Shown: positions 12,301 through 25,778 of the stretch, piece by piece | Layout of the letters: every line of letters starts with the position of its first letter | How positions within the stretch are numbered: the stretch's first letter is position 1 | NCBI RefSeq assembly: GCF_026230105.1 | Contig: NC_079479.1 | Coordinates: 35,867,385 to 35,931,384, forward strand | Length of the DNA stretch: 64,000 nt | Reading direction: 5' to 3' | Origin: Diorhabda sublineata | Lineage: Eukaryota; Arthropoda; Insecta; Coleoptera; Chrysomelidae | Position numbers and translations under genes: made by a program | The notes under the pieces: generated by a model | What the model saw: only the letters and a program-made list of their open reading frames with translations | Told to the model about the DNA's origin: nothing | Databases searched by the model: none

Positions 12301-15300
12301 TCTTTCATGCTACAATAATAATTAAAACTAACTTACCTCGATGCCGCCGTCTAAAAATAGAGCTCCCATCAAAGCCTCAAAACAATTAGCCATGGCGTGT
12401 CTCAATTCCAAATCGTGGCATAGATCGGATCCGTGCGCGTATAACATGAACTGATCCAATTTGAGTATTTTCGCCAATACAGACAAATGTTGATTTTGTA
12501 CGATGGCGGCGCGGTACGTCGCCAAACCCCCTTCTTCTAAATCGGGAAACGAATAAAATAGATGAATGGACGATAGAAATTCGACAACGGCGTCACCGAG
12601 AAATTCCAATCTCTCATTGTGGGTTATATTCGATTCGGTTTCTTGTTGTTTACCGAAACGGGACATTATATTTATCAGAGTATTGATTCCTGTAAAGAAT
12701 GTAATAGAGTATGAACGGACTATAACTTCGAAATATAACTTTAAAAAAATTGAAAATTTTTAGTATGAATGGATTTTAACCTTGAAAAAAGTCGAAAATT
12801 TTTAGTATGAATGGACTTTAACCTTGAAAAAAATCGAAAATTTTTGGTATGAATGGACTTTAACTTCAGAAAAATCGAAAATTTTTAGTATGAATGGACT
12901 TTAACTTCAGAAAAATCGAAAAATTTTAGTATGAATGGACTTTAACTTCAGAAAAATCGAAAAATTTTAGTATGAATGGACTTTAACCTTGAAAAAAATC
13001 AAAAATTTTTAGTATGAATGGACTTTAACTTCAGAAAAATCAAAAATTTTTAATATGAATGGATTTTAACTTCAGAAAAATCGAAAATTTTTAGTATGAA
13101 TGGACTTTAACTTCAGAAAAATCGAAAAATTTTAGTATGAATGGACTTTAACCTTGAAAAAAATCAAAAATTTTTAGTATGAATGGACTTTAACTTCATA
13201 AAAATCGAAAATTTTTAGTATGAATGGACTTTAACCTTGAAAAAAATCAAAAATTTTTAGTATGAATGGACTTTAACTTCATAAAAATCGAAAATTTTTA
13301 GTATGAATGGACTTTAACCTTGAAAAAAATCAAAAATTTTTAGTATGAATGGACTTTAACTTCAAAAAAAATCGAAAATTTTTAGTATGAATGGACTTTA
13401 ACTTAAAAAAAAATCGAAAATTTTTGGTATGAATGGACTTTAACTTCAGAAAAATCGAAAATTTTTGGTATGAATGGACTTTAACTTCAGAAAAATCGAA
13501 AATTTTTGGTATGAATGGACTTTAACTTGAAAAAAATCGAAAATTTTTGGTATGAATGGACTTTAACTTGAAAAAAATCGAAAATTTTTGGTATGAATGG
13601 ACTTTAACTTGAAAAAAATCGAAAATTTTTGGTATGAATGGACTTTAACTTGAAAAAAATCGAAAAATTTTGGTATGAATGGACTTTAACTTCAGAAAAA
13701 TCAAAAATTTTTAGTATGAACGGACTTTAGACTCGAAAAATTACCATAAAATCATCTTGATAGCGAATTTCAACTTCAAAATTAACAACAAATGATAGAA
13801 AATGGTGTACGAATGGACTTTAACTTCAAAATAAACCATGAAGCATCCACCTAAGCATACGAACGGACTTTAAATTATTAAAAAATCATAAAACTCATTC
13901 TAACAGTGGCTCCTAACCTCAAAAATAACTACAAAGTATGCAAAATAGTGTACGAATGGACTTTAACTTTGAAGCATCGATGTAAGCGTATGAACGGACT
14001 TTAATATCGACAAAAAATGAGTTTAAATATATTTTGGGACAATTCACCTCTCTTTCTAGTGTTCATATAATGGATGCGTCTGTCTCCGTATTCCGGTTGC
14101 CGGATACCGCAATTAGTTAAACTGTTTCTGGCGTGATCCGGATTGGTACCGAAGTTTTCTTTATAAGATGGATGCGTTAGGGCCAATTGGAGGAGGGCTC
14201 GATTGTTGAAAGTGTATTTGATGTTTTCTTCCAATACGTTCAAGGATTGATGGAATCGCAGATGGCATACCAGCACGGGGATTAACATCGCGTGCTGTAA
14301 TAGAAAAAAAAAAAAAAATTCGTCGGTTTGAATTTTTTTTTTTTTTAATTTTTATATCCACCTGTATAATATCGCACATAATTCCGGTTCTGTAGAATCC
14401 CTCGGAGGAAACGGCTACGGTTACGTCTCTCTTCATTTTTCCTTGGGTTCGCATTTCTTGTAATTTATTTTCTTTGGCTTCGAGTTTTCTTTTATCTTCG
14501 TATGTCGGTTTCGACATGTTGGCCAGAAGGTGTCTAAATTTAACGTAATCGCGCCAAGCCTTTTGATAACTACAATTCAAATATCAACTTCTACTTTATA
14601 TGTCACAAAATGATTACCAGGTATGCTAATTGCGTATGAATGGACTTTAACTTCAAAAGAGATCGAAAATTTTTAGTATGAATGGACTTTAACTTGAAAA
14701 AAAGTCGAAAATTTTTGGTATGAATGGACTTTAACTTGAAAAAAAGTCGAAAATTTTTGGTATGAATGGACTTTAACTTCAAAAAAAGTCGAAAATTTTT
14801 GGTATGAATGGACTTTAACTTCAAAAAAAGTCGAAAATTTTTGGTATGAATGGACTTTAACTTGAAAAAAATCGAAAATTTTTGGTATGAATGGACTTTA
14901 ACTTCAAAAAAAGTCGAAAATTTTTGGTATGAATGGACTTTAACTTGAAAAAAAGTCGAAAATTTTTGGTATGAATGGACTTTAACTTGAAAAAAAGTCG
15001 AAAATTTTTAGTATGAATGGACTTTAACTTCAAAAAAAGTCGAAAATTTTTGGTATGAATGGACTTTAACTTGAAAAAAATCGAAAATTTTTGGTATGAA
15101 TGGACTTTAACTTGAAAAAAATCGAAAATTTTTGGTATGAATGGACTTTAACTTGAAAAAAAGTCGAAAATTTTTAGTATGAATGGACTTTAACTTCAAA
15201 AAAAGTCGAAAATTTTTGGTATGAATGGACTTTAACTTGAAAAAAATCGAAAATTTTTGGTATGAATGGACTTTAACTTGAAAAAAATCGAAAATTTTTG

Positions 15301-18300
15301 GTATGAATGGACTTTAACTTGAAAAAAATAGAAAATTTTTGGTATGAATGGACTTTAACTTGAAAAAAATCGAAAATTTTTGGTATGAATGGACTTTAAC
15401 TTGAAAAAAAGTCGAAAATTTTTGGTATGAATGGACTTTAACTTGAAAAAAATCGAAAATTTTTGGTATGAATGGACTTTAACTTGAAAAAAATCGAAAA
15501 TTTTTGGTATGAATGGACTTTAACTTGAAAAAAATCGAAAATTTTTGGTATGAATGGACTTTAACTTGAAAAAAATCGAAAATTTTTGGTATGAATGGAC
15601 TTTAACTTGAAAAAAATCGAAAATTTTTGGTATGAATGGACTTTAACTTGAAAAAAATCGAAAATTTTTGGTATGAATGGACTTTAACTTGAAAAAAAGT
15701 CGAAAATTTTTGGTATGAATGGACTTTAACTTCAAAAAAAGTCGAAAATTTTTAGTATGAATGGACTTTAACTTCAAAAAAAGTCGAAAATTTTTGGTAT
15801 GAATGGACTTTAACTTGAAAAAAATCGAAAATTTTTGGTATGAATGGACTTTAACTTGAAAAAAATCGAAAATTTTTGGTATGAATGGACTTTAACTTGA
15901 AAAAAATCGAAAATTTTTGGTATGAATGGACTTTAACTTGAAAAAAATCGAAAATTTTTGGTATGAATGGACTTTAACTTGAAAAAAATCAAAAATTTTT
16001 GGTATGAATGGACTTTAACTTCATAAAAATCGAAAATTTTTGGTATGAATGGACTTTAACTTCAGAAAAATCGAAAAATTCTAGTATGAATGGACTTTAA
16101 CCTTGAAAAAAATCAAAAATTTTTAATATGAATGGATTTTAACTTCAGAAAAATCGAAAATTTTTAGTATGAATGGACTTTTACTTCAGAAAAATCGAAA
16201 AATTTTAGTATGAATGGACTTTAACCTTGAAAAAAATCAAAAATTTTTAGTATGAATGGACTTTAACTTCATAAAAATCGAAAATTTTTAGTATGAATGG
16301 ACTTTAACCTTGAAAAAAATCAAAAATTTTTAGTATGAATGGACTTTAACTTCAGAAAAATCGAAAATTTTTGGTATGAATGGACTTTAACTTGAAAAAA
16401 ATCGAAAATTTTTGGTATGAATGGACTTTAACTTGAAAAAAATCGAAAATTTTTGGTATGAATGGACTTTAACTTGAAAAAAATCGAAAATTTTTGGTAT
16501 GAATGGACTTTAACTTGAAAAAAATCGAAAATTTTTGGTATGAATGGACTTTAACTTGAAAAAAATCGAAAATTTTTGGTATGAATGGACTTTAACTTGA
16601 AAAAAATCGAAAATTTTTGGTATGAATGGACTTTAACTTGAAAAAAAGTCGAAAATTTTTGGTATGAATGGACTTTAACTTGAAAAAAAGTCGAAAATTT
16701 TTAGTATGAATGGACTTTAACTTCAAAAAAAGTCGAAAATTTTTGGTATGAATGGACTTTAACTTGAAAAAAATCGAAAATTTTTGGTATGAATGGACTT
16801 TAACTTGAAAAAAATCGAAAATTTTTGGTATGAATGGACTTTAACTTGAAAAAAATCGAAAATTTTTGGTATGAATGGACTTTAACTTGAAAAAAATCGA
16901 AAATTTTTGGTATGAATGGACTTTAACTTGAAAAAAATCGAAAATTTTTGGTATGAATGGACTTTAACTTGAAAAAAATCGAAAATTTTTGGTATGAATG
17001 GACTTTAACTTGAAAAAAAGTCGAAAATTTTTGGTATGAATGGACTTTAACTTGAAAAAAAGTCGAAAATTTTTAGTATGAATGGACTTTAACTTGAAAA
17101 AAATCGAAAATTTTTGGTATGAATGGACTTTAACTTGAAAAAAATCGAAAATTTTTGGTATGAATGGACTTTAACTTGAAAAAAATCGAAAATTTTTGGT
17201 ATGAATGGACTTTAACTTGAAAAAAATCGAAAATTTTTGGTATGAATGGACTTTAACTTGAAAAAAAGTCGAAAATTTTTGGTATGAATGGACTTTAACT
17301 TGAAAAAAAGTCGAAAATTTTTAGTATGAATGGACTTTAACTTCAAAAAAAGTCGAAAATTTTTGGTATGAATGGACTTTAACTTGAAAAAAATCGAAAA
17401 TTTTTGGTATGAATGGACTTTAACTTGAAAAAAATCGAAAATTTTTGGTATGAATGGACTTTAACTTGAAAAAAATCGAAAATTTTTGGTATGAATGGAC
17501 TTTAACTTGAAAAAAATCGAAAATTTTTGGTATGAATGGACTTTAACTTGAAAAAAATCGAAAATTTTTGGTATGAATGGACTTTAACTTGAAAAAAATC
17601 GAAAATTTTTGGTATGAATGGACTTTAACTTGAAAAAAATCGAAAATTATTGGTATGAATGGACTTTAACTTGAAAAAAATCGAAAATTTTTGGTATGAA
17701 TGGACTTTAACTTGAAAAAAATCGAAAATTTTTGGTATGAATGGACTTTAACTTGAAAAAAATCGAAAATTTTTGGTATGAATGGACTTTAACTTGAAAA
17801 AAATCGAAAATTTTTGGTATGAATGGACTTTAACTTGAAAAAAAGTCGAAAATTTTTGGTATGAATGGACTTTAACTTGAAAAAAATCGAAAATTTTTGG
17901 TATGAATGGACTTTAACTTGAAAAAAAGTCGAAAATTTTTGGTATGAATGGATTTAACTTGAAAAAAAGTCGAAAATTTTTAGTATGAATGGACTTTAAC
18001 TTCAAAAAAAGTCGAAAATTTTTGGTATGAATGGACTTTAACTTGAAAAAAAGTCGAAAATTTTTGGTATGAATGGACTTTAACTTGAAAAAAATCGAAA
18101 ATTTTTAGTAAAAATGGACTATAATCACAAAAATACTCACTCGGGATTTCCAGCGTAACTCAATTGCGGTGGTCTGATACCGAAATGTACAATTTCCGGA
18201 AATTTATGTTCCCCTTCTTTTTGCAAATCTATATTTCGATCCAACTGATCCACCCTTACCGAACACGGTTTTTTACCTGGGTAAGTCACTACCATACCCT

Positions 18301-21300
18301 GAAATTCAATTCAGTAAACCGCATCGATAATAAAACGTCGAGATATTTATAACACATATCACCCCGTAGATATTTCGATTTCCCTTTTTTTTTTTTACCT
18401 TGATTTCGTCGGCGAAATTCTGCCATTCGTACTGGGACATTTCCATCATTTTGCTCAATTCCTCTTTCTCTATCAAAAGCGATGAGCTGTTCAATAAATA
18501 TTGGAGCACTTCGCTCATGCACAATATTTCTTTACCGTTTTCCGGTAATTCACGAACGAACCGCGGCATGAAATGGAATAACGAACATCCTTCGGTATTT
18601 CCGGCCGCTTTGAAATCCAAATCGACTAATTCCAAGATTTCGTAGAACAGATAATTCGCTGGAACAAAAAAAAATAAAAATCCAATTTGATATTTTGAGT
18701 AAATCAAAAAAAAAACTCACTGAAAAGATCTAATTCGCATACTGTAAAATTCTCTGGAATCTTCTCTTCTATATATAAAATTGTATATTCGATATTGAAG
18801 CGGATAACCTAAAAAAATTTAATATATTATAGTCCGTTCATACGGAAAGTTAGACAGACAGATCGAGAGGTAGACAAATAGATACGTAAGACAAAAGATT
18901 AGACAAAAATAGTGAAATAAACACAGGAACAGGCACAAAAGGATAAACGGAGTGACGGTAAGTCAGATAAATTGACGGACAGATAGAAAATAGACAGTTA
19001 AATAGAAAGACGGACACAAAACGGCGGACAAAGTGACGGTAAGTCGAATAAATCGACGGACAGATAGAAAATAGACAGTTAAATAGAAAGACGGACACAA
19101 AACGGCGGACAAAGTGACGGTAAGTCGAATAAATCGACGGACAGATAGAAAATAGACAGTTAAATAGAAAGACGGACACAATACGGCGGACAAAGTGACG
19201 GTAAGTCGAATAAATCGACGGACAGATAGAAAATAGACAGTTAAATAGAAAGACGGACACAAAACGGCGGACAAAAGTGACGGTAAGTCGAATAAATTGA
19301 CGGACGGATAGAAAATAGACAGTTAAATAGAAAGACGGACACAAAACGGCGGACAAAAGTGACGGTAAGTCGAATAAATTGACGGACAGATAGAAAATAG
19401 ACAGTTAAATAGAAAGACGGACACAAAACGGCGGACAAAAGTGACGGTAAGTCGAATAAATTGACGGACGGATAGAAAATAGACAGTTAAATAGAAAGAC
19501 GGACACAAAACGGCGGACAAAAGTGACGGTAAGTCGAATAAATTGACGGACGGATAGAAAATAGACAGTTAAATAGAAAGACGGACACAAAACGGCGGAC
19601 AAAAGTGACGGTAAGTCGAATAAATTGACGGACAGATAGAAAATAGACAGTTAAATAGAAAGACGGACACAAAACGGCGGACAAAAGTGACGGTAAGTCG
19701 AATAAATTGACGGACAGATAGAAAATAGACAGTTAAATAGAAAGACGGACACAAAACGGCGGACAAAAGTGACGGTAAGTCGAATAAATCGACAGACAGA
19801 TAGAAAATAGACAGTTAAATAGAAAGACGGACACAAAACGGCGGACAAAAGTGACGGTAAGTCGAATAAATTGACGGACAGATAGAAAATAGACAGTTAA
19901 ATAGAAAGACGGACACAAAACGGCGGACAAAAGTGACGGTAAGTCGAATAAATCGACAGACAGATAGAAAATAGACAGTTAAATAGAAAGACGGACACAA
20001 AACGGCGGACAAAAGTGACGGTAAGTCGAATAAATTGACGGACGGATAGAAAATAGACAGTTAAATAGAAAGACGGACACAAAACGGCGGACAAAAGTGA
20101 CGGTAAGTCGAATAAATCGACAGACAGATAGAAAATAGACAGTTAAATAGAAAGACGGACACAAAACGGCGGACAAAAGTGACGGTAAGTCGAATAAATT
20201 GACGGACAGATAGAAAATAGACAGTTAAATAGAAAGACGGACACAAAACGGCGGACAAAAGTGACGGTAAGTCGAATAAATCGACAGACAGATAGAAAAT
20301 AGACAGTTAAATAGAATGACGGACACAAAACGGCGGACAAAAGTGACGGTAAGTCGAATAAATTGACGGACGGATAGAAAATAGACAGTTAAATAGAAAG
20401 ACGGACACAAAACGGCGGACAAAAGTGACGGTAAGTCGAATAAATTGACGGACAGATAGAAAATAGACAGTTAAATAGAAAGACGGACACAAAACGGCGG
20501 ACAAAAGTGACGGTAAGTCGAATAAATTGACGGACGGATAGAAAATAGACAGTTAAATAGAAAGACGGACACAAAACGGCGGACAAAAGTGACGGTAAGT
20601 CGAATAAATCGACAGACAGATAGAAAATAGACAGTTAAATAGAAAGACGGACACAAAACGGCGGACAAAAGTGACGGTAAGTCGAATAAATTGACGGACA
20701 GATAGAAAATAGACAGTTAAATAGAAAGACGGACACAAAACGGCGGACAAAAGTGACGGTAAGTCGAATAAATTGACGGACAGATAGAAAATAGACAGTT
20801 AAATAGAAAGACGGACACAAAACGGCGGACAAAAGTGACGGTAAGTCGAATAAATCGACAGACAGATAGAAAATAGACAGTTAAATAGAAAGACGGACAC
20901 AAAAAGGCGGACAAAAGTGACGGTAAGTCGAATAAATTGACGGACAGATAGAAAATAGACAGTTAAATAGAAAGACGGACACAAAACGGCGGACAAAAGT
21001 GACGGTAAGTCGAATAAATTGACGGACAGATAGAAAATAGACAGTTAAATAGAAAGACGGACACAAAACGGCGGACAAAAGTGACGGTAAGTCGAATAAA
21101 TTGACGGACGGATAGAAAATAGACAGTTAAATAGAAAGACGGACACAAAACGGCGGACAAAAGTGACGGTAAGTCGAATAAATTGACGGACGGATAGAAA
21201 ATAGACAGTTAAATAGAAAGACGGACACAAAACGGCGGACAAAAGTGACGGTAAGTCGAATAAATCGACAGACAGATAGAAAATAGACAGTTAAATAGAA

Positions 21301-24300
21301 AGACGGACACAAAACGGCGGACAAAAGTGACGGTAAGTCGAATAAATTGACGGACAGATAGAAAATAGACAGTTAAATAGAAAGACGGACACAAAACGGC
21401 GGACAAAGTGACGGTAAGTCGAATAAATCGACGGACAGATAGAAAATAGACAGTTAAATAGAAAGACGGACACAAAACGGCGGACAAAGTGACGGTAAGT
21501 CGAATAAATCGACGGACAGATAGAAAATAGACAGTTAAATAGAAAGACGGACACAAAACGGCGGACAAAAGTGACGGTAAGTCGAATAAATTGACGGACA
21601 GATAGAAAATAGACAGTTAAATAGAAAGACGGACACAAAACGGCGGACAAAAGTGACGGTAAGTCGAATAAATTGACGGACGGATAGAAAATAGACAGTT
21701 AAATAGAAAGACGGACACAAAACGGCGGACAAAAGTGACGGTAAGTCGAATAAATTGACGGACAGATAGAAAATAGACAGTTAAATAGAAAGACGGACAC
21801 AAAACGGCGGACAAAAGTGACGGTAAGTCGAATAAATTGACGGACGGATAGAAAATAGACAGTTAAATAGAAAGACGGACACAAAACGGCGGACAAAAGT
21901 GACGGTAAGTCGAATAAATCGACAGACAGATAGAAAATAGACAGTTAAATAGAAAGACGGACACAAAACGGCGGACAAAAGTGACGGTAAGTCGAATAAA
22001 TTGACGGACGGATAGAAAATAGACAGTTAAATAGAAAGACGGACACAAAACGGCGGACAAAAGTGACGGTAAGTCGAATAAATTGACGGACGGATAGAAA
22101 ATAGACAGTTAAATAGAAAGACGGACACAAAACGGCGGACAAAAGTGACGGTAAGTCGAATAAATTGACGGACGGATAGAAAATAGACAGTTAAATAGAA
22201 AGACGGACACAAAACGGCGGACAAAAGTGACGGTAAGTCGAATAAATTGACGGACGGATAGAAAATAGACAGTTAAATAGAAAGACGGACACAAAACGGC
22301 GGACAAAAGTGACGGTAAGTCGAATAAATTGACGGACGGATAGAAAATAGACAGTTAAATAGAAAGACGGACACAAAACGGCGGACAAAAGTGACGGTAA
22401 GTCGAATAAATCGACAGACAGATAGAAAATAGACAGTTAAATAGAAAGACGGACACAAAACGGCGGACAAAAGTGACGGTAAGTCGAATAAATTGACGGA
22501 CAGATAGAAAATAGACAGTTAAATAGAAAGACGGACACAAAACGGCGGACAAAAGTGACGGTAAGTCGAATAAATTGACGGACGGATAGAAAATAGACAG
22601 TTAAATAGAAAGACGGACACAATACGGCGGACAAAAGTGACGGTAAGTCGAATAAATTGACGGACAGATAGAAAATAGACAGTTAAATAGAAAGACGGAC
22701 ACAAAACGGCGGACAAAAGTGACGGTAAGTCGAATAAATTGACGGACAGATAGAAAATAGACAGTTAAATAGAAAGACGGACACAAAACGGCGGACAAAA
22801 GTGACGGTAAGTCGAATAAATTGACGGACGGATAGAAAATAGACAGTTAAATAGAAAGACGGACACAAAACGGCGGACAAAAGTGACGGTAAGTCGAATA
22901 AATTGACGGACAGATAGAAAATAGACAGTTAAATAGAAAGACGGACACAAAACGGCGGACAAAAGTGACGGTAAGTCGAATAAATCGACAGACAGATAGA
23001 AAATAGACAGTTAAATAGAAAGACGGACACAAAACGGCGGACAAAAGTGACGGTAAGTCGAATAAATTGACGGACGGATAGAAAATAGACAGTTAAATAG
23101 AAAGACGGACACAAAACGGCGGACAAAAGTGACGGTAAGTCGAATAAATTGACGGACGGATAGAAAATAGACAGTTAAATAGAAAGACGGACACAAAACG
23201 GCGGACAAAAGTGACGGTAAGTCGAATAAATTGACGGACAGATAGAAAATAGACAGTTAAATAGAAAGACGGACACAATACGGCGGACAAAGTGACGGTA
23301 AGTCGAATAAATCGACGGACAGATAGAAAATAGACAGTTAAATAGAAAGACGGACACAAAACGGCGGACATTAGTGACGGTAAGTCGAATAAATTGACGG
23401 ACAGATAGAAAATAGACAGTTAAATAGAAAGACGGACACAAAACGGCGGACAAAAGTGACGGTAAGTCGAATAAATCGACAGACAGATAGAAAATAGACA
23501 GTTAAATAGAAAGACGGACACAAAACGGCGGACAAAAGTGACGGTAAGTCGAATAAATTGACGGACGGATAGAAAATAGACAGTTAAATAGAAAGACGGA
23601 CACAAAACGGCGGACAAAGTGACGGTAAGTCGAATAAATCGACGGACAGATAGAAAATAGACAGTTAAATAGAAAGACGGACACAATACGGCGGACAAAG
23701 TGACGGTAAGTCGAATAAATCGACGGACAGATAGAAAATAGACAGTTAAATAGAAAGACGGACACAAAACGGCGGACAAAGTGACGGTAAGTCGAATAAA
23801 TCGACGGACAGATAGAAAATAGACAGTTAAATAGAAAGACGGACACAAAACGGCGGACAAAGTGACGGTAAGTCGAATAAATCGACGGACAGATAGAAAA
23901 TAGACAGTTAAATAGAAAGACGGACACAAAACGGCGGACAAAGTGACGGTAAGTCGAATAAATCGACGGACAGATAGAAAATAGACAGTTAAATAGAAAG
24001 ACGGACACAAAACGGCGGACAAAGTGACGGTAAGTCGAATAAATCGACGGACAGATAGAAAATAGACAGTTAAATAGAAAGACGGACACAAAACGGCGGA
24101 CAAAGTGACGGTAAGTCGAATAAATCGACGGACAGATAGAAAATAGACAGTTAAATAGAAAGACGGACACAAAACGGCGGACAAAAGTGACGGTAAGTCG
24201 AATAAATTGACGGACAGATAGAAAATAGACAGTTAAATAGAAAGACGGACACAAAACGGCGGACAAAGTGACGGTAAGTCGAATAAATCGACGGACAGAT

Positions 24301-25726
24301 AGAAAATAGACAGTTAAATAGAAAGACGGACACAAAACGGCGGACAAAGTGACGGTAAGTCGAATAAATCGACGGACAGATAGAAAATAGACAGTTAAAT
24401 AGAAAGACGGACACAAAACGGCGGACAAAGTGACGGTAAGTCGAATAAATCGACGGACAGATAGAAAATAGACAGTTAAATAGAAAGACGGACACAAAAC
24501 GGCGGACAAAGTGACGGTAAGTCGAATAAATCGACAGACAGATAAAACAAACTGAAAAGAGACGGATAGACGTTCGTATAGAAGGTTAAAGGCAGATAGA
24601 AAGATAAATAATGAATATTACCTTACAATTCGGTAATTTTTTTAGCGGTCGATGCGCCAACAAGGAAAAACCCTCGAATATAAACTCGTGTTCGTCGTGA
24701 TGAATAATCGTCGGCGTTTTTATCAAAAAATTCGTAGGCGGCGATATCGTTATACGGTAATGGTACAATCGATCGGCGTTATTTTTGTAGATGTCGCACG
24801 GCATCGAAAACGATTCGCCCGGATAAATACCGTGTCGGATACCGGATTTTCTCGATTTCAAAGAACACCGACAAAGCGGACCGTCGTTCATTTCTCCCGG
24901 TTCGTTGTACCTAACCGATAAAAAAAAATTAATTTCGCCAATTTTTTTCCGTCTCAATTCACTCACCACATTTCCGGATGCAACCTATCCGGATGCTGTT
25001 GCTTCCTGTGCAGCTCCTCCATGGTGCAATCCTCTTCGTCGGTAAGATCCTCCTCGGAACTGTCCGAGCTACTTTGGGCCTCGGCTGAAACGAAATTCCG
25101 CGTCGTTTCTAACGGAAAACGATTTTTTTTTTTTCTTATTTACTCACATTTATGTTTGCATAATCTCGCTTTGATTTTGCGCGGCGGCGGTTCGTACTTT
25201 GGTTTTCGTTCGTTTATTTTCTTGGCCCTCGTAACTAGATTTTCCTTGAAAGTGTCGCACAGTTGTTCCAATTTCGACGTGGCTTTCATCAGTTTGGAAT
25301 TACCGTCGTCTCTGACGTAGAATAGTTCCGCCGGGGTCGATCTGGTCCAGATGTTCTTTTCGTTCTCGAGGATATCGTCCACCGACATCGAGGCCAATTC
25401 TTCTAATTTATCGGTTAGTTGTTGCGTAGTCGTACAGTAATTTCGCCGCCATTTCGTCAGAAGCTGGTCCCTTTCCGACGTATCTTTTTTGTAATTTCCC
25501 CTATTTCGAGGCATGTAACATCTCAAAAGGTAAAATAAAATAATTATATCGAGAAATATTCAACATATTATAAAATACCTGCTGCTTGTCGAAGCGCTTC
25601 TGTAGTTGTATCGAGTCCTACTTCGACTTCTCGTTCTTCTTCTTCTTCTATCATAATCTCTACTTCTACTTCTGTCACTACTTCGACTTCTGCTTCTTTT
25701 CCTATAACGCGATCTTTCTGAAAAAT

Positions 25727-25778
<52 letters not shown>

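Noticed and set aside
10841..12389. Overlapping plus-strand frames rich in PVYYECL or CQFIMSV heptads
   Set aside because: They are produced by the 21-bp repeat period in a Drosha intron, on the antisense strand, and shift at each 19-bp unit. There is no sign of a protein gene.
18850..24509. Minus-strand frames up to 335 codons (FYLTVYFLSVRRFIRLTVTL-like)
   Set aside because: They arise from 81-bp satellite units (27 codons) that lack stops in this frame. Adjacent 82-bp units break them; not a gene.
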